Shown in pieces: positions 23,059 to 35,400 of a stretch of DNA of 64,000 nt (within the stretch, counting starts at the first letter, position 1; each line of letters opens with the position of its first letter). The stretch spans positions 1,240,001 to 1,304,000 of the forward strand of contig VZRR01012715.1 of the NCBI GenBank assembly GCA_013398015.1, read 5' to 3'. The translations under genes were made by a program, and so were the position numbers. The notes under the pieces were generated by a model, which saw only the letters and a list, made by a program, of their open reading frames with translations, made no database searches and was not told the DNA's origin. The DNA comes from Oreocharis arfaki (taxonomy: Eukaryota > Chordata > Aves > Passeriformes > Paramythiidae).

Positions 23059-24740
23059 AATATTGCTTCCCTAACTATGTTTTACAACATCTTGCTCTGT
23101 TTTGCTTTTAATAGCATGGTATTTAACATGCCTTTTTTTTTTTTTTTTTTGCACCAATACTGTTAATCCCTTGTAAAGAGAAATAAGAAAGATTTGGAAG
23201 GCCAGATTCTCCCTCCACTAAATAAGGCAGAGTTACAGCCTTAGTAACAGTTAAGAGTCTTGCTAATTTTGACTCTCCAAGGATTATGTAATAATGTGAT
23301 GACATGTTAAATATTTCCTGTGTACTGTGTTGATTGCTTATATAATGGTCCTTATGGTAATATTTCTTCACAAGGGAAGTCCACTGAAGTTCATTTTGCA
23401 TGTTACTAACGTAGGCATTTGCAATCTTCAGTATTTAGTATCAACACATAGCTCTGAAGTTTCTTTTATTTTTTCTGGTAACAGAAAAAAAGCATTTCCC
23501 ATTCTCTCCCCCCCCAGCCTTTTTTTAATGCTACAAATAAAAATCAGCCATGACAAGGTAATAGCAAGGGCTGTCTTTGATCCCTGATGGACATATTTTC
23601 ATATCAGAACTGGAGTTCTTCAGCTTTTTACACTGTGTAACTAGCCATCTTGGTAACTAATTTTTACCAGTCATTACTGATGCAAAATATGTAATTACAT
23701 TCCAACTCTCCCACAAACCTTTAGCTCATTCAGTCTGCTTTCCTGGCTGATGCTTGTGTTGGTTTTAAATGGAATTACTTGAAGTTAGTGCTGGACATAA
23801 ATTGTAGTGTAATACTTGAGCTTGTAATACATAAAAAGAGAAAAACTGGTAGAGTGATTGGCATTTCACCTGATTTTTGACTTCAGAAGAAGTTGGGGTG
23901 GAATTTATGCAAAGTGGTACTAAATCGATTTATACCAGCAGCAGCTTATTTCTTACCTACAAGTGTTTTGAGAGCATTCATACCACATTCAAAAAAGAAA
24001 AAGAAAGTTGCAGTGTATTAAAAAAAAGCATATTAGCTTTGGAATCTTGCATGATAATCTGGTTTTATCTCTTTTTTTCATGACTTCCATTTCTTTTTTT
24101 AACAGGAATATTCAACTATTATTATAAGACTCCACCCAGCCCCTGTGAATATGTTTTAACTTCCATCCCCACAAAGGTGAAGGGCAAGAACACTTTTAGG
24201 TTACTAGGCTGTCGGAGAGCTTTAAGCTTAGTTCCTCCTTGCATAGTTGTTCGTGAGGTGTTCTGTGCATCTGAACTGAGTGTGAATATTGAAAGGATGC
24301 AAGAATGTTCTATTGAATCTCCATATACCTCCCTTTCCAGTAATGTTCTGTGAAATTTATAGTTGCAATTTTAACTGTTCCTTTCCACAGACTTGGCACG
24401 TGTGTAATATGCAATGTAGATATGCACTTAACATAGTACATATTTTGTACACAATTGCAGATTTGCACCTTTTAGTCTTAATATCTTTAGGGTCACTTTT
24501 TGCATATGTTGTGCAAGAAACATACAAACAGCTCTCAAATGATTCTGATAGTTTGTAATAACTTTGCATTTGACAAACTCATATTTTTAGATGAGGTATG
24601 TGTGTAAATACAAGATGTATTTTATAAAAATTTTGAATTAAACTTGTTTACAGAATGTATGAAGCTCATTTATATTTACTGACTTAATACTGAATAATTA
24701 ATATTGGTGAATTGAGACACGTCCATGTTCCTGTGCATGC

Positions 24741-24774
24741 CACCAATATATTGGTGCTATGCATAGCACCAATA
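24741..24774. repeat. Overlapping perfect palindromes (16 bp and 26 bp)
   Basis: 24741-24756 (CACCAATATATTGGTG) is a perfect 16-bp palindrome. 24749-24774 is a perfect 26-bp palindrome centred on ATGCAT between 24761 and 24762, with outer arms TATTGGTGCTATG and CATAGCACCAATA. They share the middle TATTGGTG, so the unit CACCAATA occurs three times in alternating orientation. A single strand could fold in two mutually exclusive ways. It lies about 100 bp beyond the most distal YIPF4 poly(A) signal I marked. Confidence 0.95.
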
Positions 24775-25560
24775 GCTTTGAGGCTATAAATAAGCTTTTG
24801 TGATAACCAACATCCTACTTCAGCCTGTCAAAACGGAAACTTAGAGCACATCCATCTAGCAAAAAAATTGCTTAAGATGCAACACCTCATTTTGGCATGG
24901 TGACATGGTTATCACACCTTGGTGAGACATGCATTTTGGATGATCTCTAGAGAGCAGCTAGACATGTACATGTCTTGTTTCCTCTTCTACCCATCAGACA
25001 TACTCTGCTGTTTATTAGAAAAATTGTACTTACTTGAGAAGTTGATGAAATCAATTGTTGAGACAACATACAGCTTGAGATCTGCTGTAATTTTATCATT
25101 ATCCTTACAGGTGTTTAATGTTTTGCTTGAAGTACTACTTAATAAGAAGCTTAAAAGCTGCTTATTTTGCTCTCGGGACAGTTTTGATTAGCCTGGGTGC
25201 CACACATACCGATGTGGGTTTGGTTTGGTTTCCTTATTTTTTTCTTCACACATTGTATTTCCTAAAAAATTTTCCTGCTAGAGTAGCCTGTGCTAATTTG
25301 GGTCCTTCTAACAAAAATATTCTGTAGAAAACTTTGTATTTGAAAATTAAGAATATCAGTAGACTAAAAGCTTTGTGAAATATTTTAGTATAGCACATCA
25401 TTTAGATAAAATAAAGCCTGTGGCAGATAAAGAAATGTGTACAGGTAGGCTGAGCTATACAAATTGAATTGCGATTTTAGTGGGTGAAAAGGGAAAATCT
25501 CAACCAAATGCAAAACGTTTTATTAAACTCATGTCATTTTTGAGGCACTGCTTCAGAGCA
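24775..25560. other. Intergenic stretch between YIPF4 and the BIRC6 CpG island
   Basis: AT-rich, with no recognisable gene or repeat. It contains an AATAAA at 25410-25415 that could serve an even longer YIPF4 transcript. GC content rises abruptly after about 25560. Confidence 0.6.
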
Positions 25561-26078
25561 AAATGCTGTCGTGGGTGCAATGGCTCCGTGCTCCCCTCCC
25601 GGGGCCAGGGACACCCCTTCCAAGGGCAGCGTGCCTTCCGCGAGGGAGCCGCGGCAGAGGCACTGTGGCTTTGGCATCCGTACCAGCGCCGAGGCCACTT
25701 ACACCGGAGCTCTCTCGCACCACTCGGGTTCAAAAACAGGACCAGGGTGGGAGCCGGGGTATCAAACACAAATCCCCGCTCCGGTTTCCCCGCGGCGGGG
25801 GGCGGCGAACGCGCTAGCCCGCTTGCGTCCCATCTTTTGTCCGAAGCGGTAACGCCACGGCAGCGGCGAGGGCCGGGAGCGCCGCGCTCGGGCGGCGGCG
25901 GGCGCGGAGCCAGGGCCGCGTGGGCGCGNCGCAGCCCCGCCCCCGCCCCGCCCCTCGCGGAGCGGTGCCCTCGCTCCCGCCCCCGCCGGGCCGCGGGCGC
26001 TCGGTTCCGCATCCGGCGCGGTTGTGTCACTTCCCGCTCACGCGGGCGCTCTCCCTTTCCCCCTCTCCCCGGACCCGG

Positions 26079-26117
26079 ATGGTGACTGGCGGCGGCGGCT
26101 CTAGGGACTGTCAGTGA
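26079..26117 (+). promoter_or_regulatory. BIRC6: Upstream ORF (MVTGGGG..., 12 codons) in the BIRC6 leader
   Basis: ATG at 26079 begins MVTGGGGSRDCQ and stops at TGA 26115-26117. Human BIRC6 is annotated as starting MVTGGGG and running on into a second Met followed by poly-Ala. Here the equivalent second ATG (26172) is in the same frame, 93 bases on, but the TGA separates them. Either the upstream start is only a uORF in this lineage or a small sequencing indel has broken the frame. Confidence 0.6.
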
Positions 26118-26171
26118 GCGGCTCTCCCCGGGCCTCTTGTCCTGAGGGCGGCGGCGGCAGCGGCCGCGAAG

Positions 26172-26416
26172 ATGGCTGCGGCGGCCTCCTGCTCCTCGGC
26201 GGCGGCGGCGGCGGGGGCCNNNNNNNNNNNNNNNNNNNNNNNNNNNNNNNNNNNNNNNNNNNNTGCGGGACGGCTGCCTGCGCTGCGACGCCGACGGGCT
26301 CTGCAGCCTGTGCTACCACCCGGCGCTCAACGCCATCCTGGCCGTGACCGCGCGCGGCGCCATCAAAGTCATCGACGGCACGTCGGGGGCCACGCTGCAG
26401 GCGTCGGCGCTCGGCG
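26172..26416 (+). CDS. BIRC6: BIRC6 exon 1 (interrupted by assembly gap)
   Basis: Before the gap: MAAAASCSSAAAAAGA, a poly-Ala start encoded by GCG/GCC repeats. After it: RDGCLRCDADGLCSLCYHPA, then IKVIDGTSGATLQASALG. This is very close to the human N-terminus, so the gap should hold the equivalent of GVSEWLVL plus Ala/Gly codons. The donor is GGCG|GTGAGC, phase 1. The frames either side of the 44 Ns do not match, so the N count is not the true length. The segment begins the N-terminal propeller. Confidence 0.9.
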
Positions 26417-29400
26417 GTGAGCGGGGAGCGGGGCCGCCGCGGAACAGGTGTCGTGGCGGGCCAGGAGATCCTCGGGAAGGAGGGCCCGCGCTCGGCTCGG
26501 GCCCTTGGTGCCAGGGGGTCCCCCGGGCTCTTTGTCACCCCTTTTTGTTTTTCTGGCCTGAACGGCCTCCCCTGCCCGGGGAGGTGGTGGAGTCGCCGTC
26601 CCTGGAGATGCTTACGGGAGAGACTGAACGTGGCACTCAGTGCCGTGGTCTAGTTGACATGGTAGTGTTGGGTCATAGGCTGAACTCAGTGAATCTCAGA
26701 GGTCTTTTTCAACCTAACTGATGCTGGTTCTGTGTTCCTACTCTTTGTGGCAGAGATACTCATGTAGACAGCGCCAAGGCGTTTTACTTCTGTAAAACAT
26801 ATTGGCATGGTTACTAAAAGATTAAATGGGGATGGAAGGCTGCGATGTATAGGGTTATATTTTTTAAATTTGGTTTTGCAGATGTTCTTGTGGATCACGT
26901 AACGTTGAACCTTCCGAAGATTAGAAGCAGCATGTTAGGCAGGACAGGCATAGTTCTAGTTCTTATTGATATGTGATAGTGTAATAATTTATTTATTGAG
27001 CCTTACTCTTTTTAAAAGAAGGCCTACTGCTTAAAAGTGTCATTTGTCCTATGGCTTAAGACTATTTCAGATCAGAATCCTTCATGAAGTTATTTGGTGA
27101 TACGTTTTTGTATGTATTTGGATAGTTCCTCAGGCTGTTGACTGTCTTGACTGTCTCTGGTGGTAGTAACCGTATCCCTGCTATTATGTTCAGGAGGCAT
27201 GATTGTGTACTGGCTTTGTGGAGGCTTAGACTGGAGCATCTCCATAACTATGAAGCAACTTCATTTGTTGACCATTAGTGGTTTTGCACTGTTAATAAAC
27301 TGGCTGCTCTGTAGAAAATTATCCATATGCCATTAACAACTTTTGTTCCTTGTTCACTAATGGCTTTTAAACTGTGGCACTTGTCAGAATATTGGTGGCG
27401 GGTGGTGGGTAGGGTTATTTGTCTCCTTGTGAGTCCAGCTCTTGGAATACAAAGGCTTCTTACCAGTTGTGCGCTTCCATGTTCAGGTTCTCTTTACAGT
27501 TGCATGTTGCTAATAAAATGTTGCTTTGCTGAGTGGTGGTGGTGAAAGGTTGTTTGCTGCCTGAACGTGGTACAGTAATGCCAAGAACTGCTTGGGAATG
27601 CCATAGCCTAGGCAATATGTACACTTTCACCTTGAAAACCAGTAACTGTATTGCAATGTCAAACTGAAAAGAACAGGACAAAAATTGCTGTTTTCCCTTC
27701 ATAACTCAGAGTTGGTACATTGTTTGTAAAGGTTAAGCATTTGGGGCAATTGAAAAAACAAAAAAAAGGTTTGTGGAATTATTAAGAAGGTGCCAGCTGC
27801 TTTTGTTGTCAATTGCTCACATGGAGAATGAGGGTCTTGTGTGATGCTTCGTGCATTGTTCAGGACTCAGATCACTCTGCTTCTATAATTCCCTTCTACC
27901 ATGCTGTCTCCTGAAGTGCTTTTTTTATTAATAACTTTCTTCTCTTCAAGCTATTGCAGGCATTTTATAATCACTTTTAAGTTGCGGATGAAGAGGGCAT
28001 AAATAGAGGACTTAATTTGTAATTGGCTGTCTGTGTAGGAGATGTTTAATTCTCAGATACTGAAAAGGAAGTGAACTGTAAATCAAAGTGATTCTACACT
28101 TTGCTGTGATAGAATCCTTGCAAAGGATTTGACTCAGTATTCAAAATGCTAATGGCAACTCTCCCCTAAATAGTAACTAATTGAAAATAAAATATTGCTT
28201 TGCTTCTGCTACGTACATTCAGTCATGTATACTTCCTTTAGTGTCAGTCTTCTCTGTGACAGCATGGCTGTAAAAGATGGGTTCTACTCCTCCTCACATA
28301 AAACAACAGAATTGCTTGCAATCTACCCGAATTTTATCTATGCAGTAGAGCTGATGATTATATTACTGGGAAAAAAAATGGTAACCTTAGTTTAGTTTGA
28401 AGAAACTTTAGATGAATTTTCTTATAGATTCAGCCTGGCATGCCTGTCAGAAATCTGGTTCATCTCGGCGGTTGGTGTCTGTTGCGGCTATTAGCAATCC
28501 TGTTCACTCTCGTTCTCTCTCTCTTCCTCCCGTCTTTGGGAGGAGAAGGAGAAGGGAATGTAGCTGCTCTCTGATGTCTGCCTGCACTCTGCAGCATGAG
28601 CTCTTTCAATGTAAGGTAGTAGTAGCTGGACACTCGGACCTGTAGACCAACTCTGTCCCTCCTCCCTCCCCTGCCATAAATGACAGGTCAAAGGATATTG
28701 TTGCTTCAGGGACTTCTGGTACTATTACTAAAAATAGAGTCTCTGGGAATTAAAACTGCTGCTCCTGGGAGACTGCTTGTCCTCCTTGGTAATTGAGGCT
28801 GCAGGTCTTCTGCCTTGCCAAAAGATTTATGTTGGACAGAAATGCTGTTGCTTGTTACCTAAAGCAAAACAAAATGTAGCAGGCCTCTTTCTAGAAAGTA
28901 GAGCCAGGAAAAGAATCTTCTATCAAGGCGGGATATGGGAGAAAAAGAGACACCACCAAGCCTCTGTGTGTTTTGTGTTTGCAGTCACAGTTCACTGCGG
29001 AAATATATGTTAAGCTTTGAGCTCATTCTCTGTGAAAAGATTGAACCTGTGGAATGCTGAATGTGGTAGAGCAGTGGAGGCTGCCTTCTTTAGAATGGAA
29101 ATACAGATTGGTCTTTGGTGTGTAAAAGAGCAAGGCAAAAGATTCACAGCCAAAAGACAGTTCAGTTGTAGGTTGGGTCCAGACATTAGGATGTAGTCTG
29201 TGTGCTTCAGTTCCTTATGTGAACATCATTGATCTAATGTATGTGGTGATCCAGGGATTGTTCTTCTAAGCCCAGTTTGTAGGAATTCAGTGTGGATTAC
29301 GGTTATTATTATACCATGCTGAATCTTCAGCAGCTCTGTCTCTTGAAAGTGTGTAATCATCTTTAATCTGTTTCCAGTATGAGCCCTGTAGGCCTATTCA

Positions 29401-32400
29401 AGAGGACCAGGTCATCATTTGCAACAGCCCAGAGCATGGTAGTGCATAAAAGTAGGGGGGAAATCAGGTGACACTAACATTAAGCTCTGTCTTACCTGGT
29501 CACAAGGTTGTCCTTTCTATTCTGTCAAGGCTGTTGCATGCACACTGTGCATTTCAGAGAACCAGACTGGGAGTGCAAGGAAAATTCTTGTGATTTCTGG
29601 ATGTTCTGCATTTCTGTTTATTTGCTAGTAGTGGTTAGTCAGGACTAGTTTTGAATCTGTCATGCAAGTCTATCAAGTACTTTATTTTCCCTCTTAGATA
29701 TTTAAATATTTCTGTGGTTTCAGTTTCAAGTTGAGCACTGGTAGCCATAAAGCATAAATGAGCAATCTCCAAATACAGCACTAAAGATGAGCCTTTTCCT
29801 CGGCCTCGAAAGGAGCAAACCAGAACAGCCAGACAAAAACCCCTTGAAGAATCTAAACAAACTTGCAGAATAGTCATGAGTGACTCTCATAGTGTTCATA
29901 GAGGTATTTGATTTATCAGTTCCTTCTGTTTACAAATGAGAAAACTGCCTGAACTGGGAGAGTGCTGTAATTCCCAGAGAAGCTTGGACAGGATTAGAAT
30001 AAGAAACTGAAATGTACTGTCAGATGGACAGTGACCATCTTGAATGTTCCAGTAGGTATTTCTAGATTCATTTGGTGTAGCAGTAACTTCAGAGCCTTGT
30101 TTGCTAAAATGCAGTGTTTTGTAGCTAAGGCCTTCGAAATTACTGAGGAGGCCCTAACAGGAATCAAAATATAGACTTCTGAATCTGTACAGGGAAGGAT
30201 CTGTTCTTCATATATATATACACCAGTTCCTGCAGGGGAAACAGAGATTCTGTATTATCATCAGAGGCCCTCAAGGGCTCTTCCTCCATCAGAAGAATTC
30301 AGAAGTAAATAGATCCCAGCCCTGGAGGCTCACCTGTGCCAGCAAGTTCAACACCATTGCATTCCTGTCAGAGTTCCCTTTTGGGAAGTCTTGTTTTTCT
30401 TTAGCTGTCTAACTTCAAATTACAGTGCCTTGGAAATCTCTCAAGGGATATCCAGCTCTGTTTCTTTCTGATTCTTTTCCATGTGATGCAGAAGGCAAAA
30501 CAAGAGGAAAAGATTCTTTTTTGCAACTTGGAAGTCATAGAGGGAATTTACACTTCTTACAATAGTATTTAGGAAGAAACTGTTGGGATTCTCTGTCATC
30601 CAATTCTACACTTGACTTATTTGAAGACACCATCAACAGTTTCAGCTGTTTGAAGCTCACTCTTAATACTGCTCAAGTTCTCCTTCATTCCTCAAAATTG
30701 GGGCAAGTTTCTTCTGTCTTTTTGTTTCTTATATTCTTTTGTTCCATTATGAAACAAAGATAATAATGAATCCCCTTGCTCTTAATACAGAATTTCTCAT
30801 CACATAGGGAATATTGTGAAATCCAGTGGTCTGCTACAGCCCTACCTTGCATTTGAGCATACTTAGTTGACTGCTAATCTGGGTGAAATACTTTTTAAAG
30901 AGATCATTTCATTGATTTACATGATCTTAAGATCATTCATGAGGAGCCTTAAGCATTTGAGAAAACAGAATAGGAGAACTCTTAGATTTGACTTCAGTGT
31001 TTTATACTAGCAAAGACTCTAGACTGCTGTGAGCTCCATTTGTCTGCTAGCTTAATCAGAGTATGTCAGATATCCCTTCTTACTTACCCGAGCGTCTTGC
31101 CAGACTGTCAAGATGCTGTTAATTGATATTTCCAAGCTCCGTTGAGGCACATCTAGATTATCTTCGGCATAACCTACAACAGAGTAAAATTAGAGATCTT
31201 TTCTTTTCATGTGGCTTTGAAGGGGTGTTTGCATGTCTGTGTTTCATGCAGGGATTCAGAAGTTATAACAGGCAGCAATGCAGGCATATGTTATGTTGCC
31301 AGGCATGATCACGAAACATTTTTTCATTTCATTGACAGATCATTCGTATCTGGACCGATGGATTCGTGGATGTCATTGCAACAGCGGTGCAGTGTTATTA
31401 AACGTTGCAGAATGCTTTAATATCAGATAATCAGAAATTTCCTAGACCTCTGCATATGAACCTTGAAAAAGGTCTTCTGCAGGAAGATGAAATTTTTCGC
31501 AGTGACCTGAAGAGGAAACACTATGCTGGGATTTGTGTCAGGGACTTGAACTTTGACTTCCTGCCCTAGTTGTCTCACCGGTAGTTAAGGCATTTCTCAT
31601 TGATATGAAGGTTTCTCTGGGAAAAAACTGACTTTCACCTCAGTGCTGATTATTATCCAATTTTGGTCAAGACAGCTTTTAATATGCCTATATGATAAAG
31701 CCTTCAGCTCAGCTCCCAGTTACATTGTTTACTGTGTTGTGTAAGATGTAGAACAAACTTGGCAGAAATATATTCTGACAGGTAACTGATAGTTCAAGTC
31801 CAAAACATTACGGAAAAAGCAGGTGAATCTCTGTTGGACTTGGAGTAATGAAAACATGGAGAAGGCTTTTACTGATTGCCCAGCTTAGTGGTCTTTAAGA
31901 GCCTGATCTTTTTACTATTCTGAACATCCTGGTGATCAGTGGTGTGGATCTAGCATACTCTCTTGTCCTATACTTGGTCCTTTCTGGCAGCCCACCATAG
32001 TGTTAGCTGGCCCAGTAGAACCACTTTCTGAGTCTTTAGTTACATTGTTTGTAACTATGTTTTTATGGTTGTTGTTGCACTGGTATCCATAACTTAAGTG
32101 AAATAGAACATCTAAAATTTTGTAAGACAGACTATAAGAAAAATCTGTCCTAGAGGAAGATTCACTTTAATTCTTTTTTAATAATTACTTCTGACTTTTT
32201 TGGTATGGTGTTGATCTGTTATTTCAGGTTTTCTTTCCAAGTTACTTTCAAATCAGGAAACAAAGCTGTCCATCTTTGCTTTTACAAGCGTTCTTTAATT
32301 TTTCCTGAACAGTATGACGTATTTCAAAAATATTTCTTAGGCTGTCTTGAAGATGGAGATGAGGCTTGCAATCATGTGGACTCATGTACAACCTTTGAGT

Positions 32401-35400
32401 GTATCAGACTGTCCCAGGTCACATTGCGAGATAGCTTGTTGCATGTTGTCTGTTCCAGTGGGATCAGTAACTTCTCACAATTTTTTAAAAATTTGTAAAT
32501 AGAAAATTTACACGTGGGTCAGTTCACTTTCCTGATGGTTCTTAAGTGATGCCACAGTATTGCTTTCTGCTGTTAGAAAGCTGTCCTTTAAATACTTAAT
32601 GCTCTCTTAATTGCACCGACTGCTTGCAGTCACCACGAGTGCTTGTCACTGAGTAGAGGTTTCAAGAAAGAGTAGCTGTTGCCCTGAGTTCTTTCATTTG
32701 TGAAGTACCCAATCTTACTTCCAAGTCCTTTGCTGCCTTGTCTTTGGGAAGAGTATCAGGGTTTGGTAAGGACCCAGTGTACACTGCTAGTGAAAAAGTG
32801 GACCGGAAGTCTGTAGAACTTTTTTTTGGAAGATTCCTGTGCATGTTGGGGGAAGAGCACTCCACAGATAAGGGTGATAGACAATAAACATTGTGCATAA
32901 CAAGTTTAAAAGTGTAAAATTGTGGAAATAATAACTTACCTGTAACATCAATATAAGCACTATTATGTTTAAAATTTTCTTGAGGTGTTTGCTAGGGCTG
33001 TTCAGTGAGTATTGATAACTTTTTAATGTGTAACTTAAGAGGGAATTTGCTTAAGGTGTCTTGAAAATTGGTATCAGTAGTGAAAACATATCCAATCACA
33101 AGTGCTGGTTTACAGTGGCTTGCGTAGCGTGCAGTCTGTCAGCAGTTCTTCAGTCCCCTGGACAGTTTGGGAAGGGAAAACTGATCCACTGCACTTCCCT
33201 GATCTGACTGAGCATGAAGCAATCAGGATCTCATCATTGCATTTGGCAGCTGTAGGAGAACAATTTGGTAAACTCTGTTTATTGGGCAGCAAGCTACAAA
33301 GATTTGTGAAAAACTCTGTATTGAAAGGAAGAGCTGGGAGGGTGGACGGCAGGACTGAGAACAATGATGGATGGAGTGCCTGAATGACAATGGAGAAAGG
33401 GTTAGGGAAGTAGGAAGCTGGGGAGATGGCAGTGAAGACTGGAAAGATGGTGTTTAATTGGACAAGAAGACGGCACTGTGGTTAATGTGGAGAAATGCTG
33501 TGGTAGACTTAGCAGACCTGTCTTCTGCAGGATCCTAGATTTATGTTGTGATGTAAATGACATGTAACAATGCTTGATAAACTTCTTTTAATAGTGGATT
33601 TTCCCTGTTCAGTTTCCTATAGCGTCTATGAGTCAGAAGTCACAAGACCAGCATTTTTCAATAAATAATCTCAGGTTCCCTACCCATGCCATAATGAGAA
33701 ATAAAAAGTCCTTATTCTGAATCTGTGGAGGAACCTACTTCCCGGTACCTACAGAAGGCACCTGGCAAGGCCAGGCTTAAGGTAGCTTTTCTGAATGTCC
33801 CTCTTTAGTGACAGAACTCAGGTTTAACTTAAGTGATCACTATGTTGAAATACTCTTACACTCCAGATAAATGTTTAGAATGTACAAGGCCTTTTAATTT
33901 TGCCAGCTTCTCTGAAGAATTTGAGAAGGCATCCTAAAGAATAGTTTCACTTTTAAATGTAAGTGAAACATGCATGCATCTAGTCTGTTCTACTTCAGCT
34001 TCCCTGTGTAGAAGTAGTTATTAGGAGAATGTGAGAATGCAATTAATAGACTTGAAATACTCATAAGAATTTAGTGGAGTTGTAGCCTGGTGTACTGGGG
34101 TCTGAACTAACTCATAATGCCAGAATGAGATCTTGGAGTTGTGCTAGGAATATGAAATACCAGCCTAATGCTCAGTAGTTACCGTATAAGCAAATGCTAG
34201 AGAAGTTGTCAAGAACTCAGCTAATAATACAAGTCCATTTCAGCGTTTCTGTATGTGCCATATTTCCGTCTCAAAAAGCGTGTAACAGAACTAGAAACTT
34301 AGAGTGTGGAATGTTTTATGTAAGTGAAACAGTATTCAGTCTGAAAAAGATGATGGGGATGATTTGGAATGGGGAGGTAAGAGAGTGAGAGCATGTGAAT
34401 AATGAAAATTGGGAGTTGATTATTCAAGTACAGGAACTGAGGGCATCCAAAGAAGTAACTATGTGAAATAGTAAAATATGGAACTCCTGGCTACAGGGCA
34501 TTGTGGATGTTTGTGGAATTACAACAGTGTTGGACAATGTGATTGAAGAAAAACCTATCAAAGCTCATTATAATAACCAAAATCCCTTTGGGCTCAGAAG
34601 GTGCCTAAGCACAAATTGGCTGAGGCTGAGAGTGTTACAGGAAAGAAACATTGTGTAGATTACCTTTCTTAGATTCTTCACTAACCACTTGGTAGACCCC
34701 TGTCTTGGACAAACTGTGGGGTTATGAGCATTTTCCTTTGATCCACTATACCTGCTTCTCTTTTCAGTACTTTTTTTTTTACAGTAATGTCCGAAAGAGG
34801 AAGATAGGTAGTAACTCAGCAGTCTGAAATAGGTTTTGAACTACTGCTGCAGTAAAGGAAGACTGCTGTTAGATTTTCTCCTGAACTTTTGTTTCTGAAG
34901 ACTAAACGAGCCCAGTTGTCTTTGGCTTTCCCTACATGTTGTATGCTCCAGCCCTCTAACTTCTTAGTACCCTTCTTCATGGGACTCTCACATACATGCT
35001 GGAATCTCAGGTGGAGGAGCAAAGATGGAAGTGGTATTCTGGATGTAGGCTTGTCGCTGATTAGAGGAGCCTGGTGTTTCCCTGTAGTCCCCTCTATGGT
35101 AACAGTTTATGGCTGAGAGGATGCATTGCTGTCTCTTGTTCCGCCTGTCCATCAGGATCCCCAGGTTCTTTCTGTTGAGTTGCCATGCAGACAGTTGGTC
35201 CCCAGCTTCTCTTGATGTGTGGGGTTATATTCCATTCTGGGTGTAACACCTTGCGTTTGTCTTCATTGAACATCAGGAGATTTGTGTCAAGCCATTCCTC
35301 TGTCTTTTTGAGATCCTTGTAGAAGGCAACCCTCCCATTTAATGCATCATTTGCCCTCAGTCATCTCCCATTGGTGTCATCCACAGTCTAAATACAGGTG

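Larger units (their letters stand above)
22160..24670 (+). other. YIPF4: YIPF4 3' UTR (extent inferred)
   Basis: AT-rich sequence after the stop codon with canonical poly(A) signals AATAAA at 22389-22394 and 23053-23058, and ATTAAA at 24637-24642. Use of the last would give a 3' UTR of about 2.5 kb, and several signals suggest alternative polyadenylation. A poly(T) run lies around 23131-23150. Which signals are used cannot be told from sequence. Confidence 0.6.
25560..26560 (+). promoter_or_regulatory. BIRC6: CpG-island promoter of BIRC6
   Basis: About 1 kb of very GC- and CpG-rich sequence surrounding BIRC6 exon 1. A cluster of GC boxes (CCCCGCCCCCGCCCCGCCCC) lies at about 25935-25954, with no TATA box. 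One base is unresolved at 25929. The island continues past the exon 1 donor and ends where a CR1 fragment begins. Long open frames on both strands here are composition artefacts. Confidence 0.85.

Noticed and set aside
25480..26538. Open frames of 145-201 codons on both strands in the BIRC6 island
   Set aside because: GC-rich composition artefacts; some run through the N gap. The true exon 1 frame is fixed by homology.
32205..32498. 97-codon plus-strand frame following TTATTTCAG
   Set aside because: There is an acceptor-like site but no domain, no convincing donor, and a Phe/Cys/Ser-rich chance-like composition.
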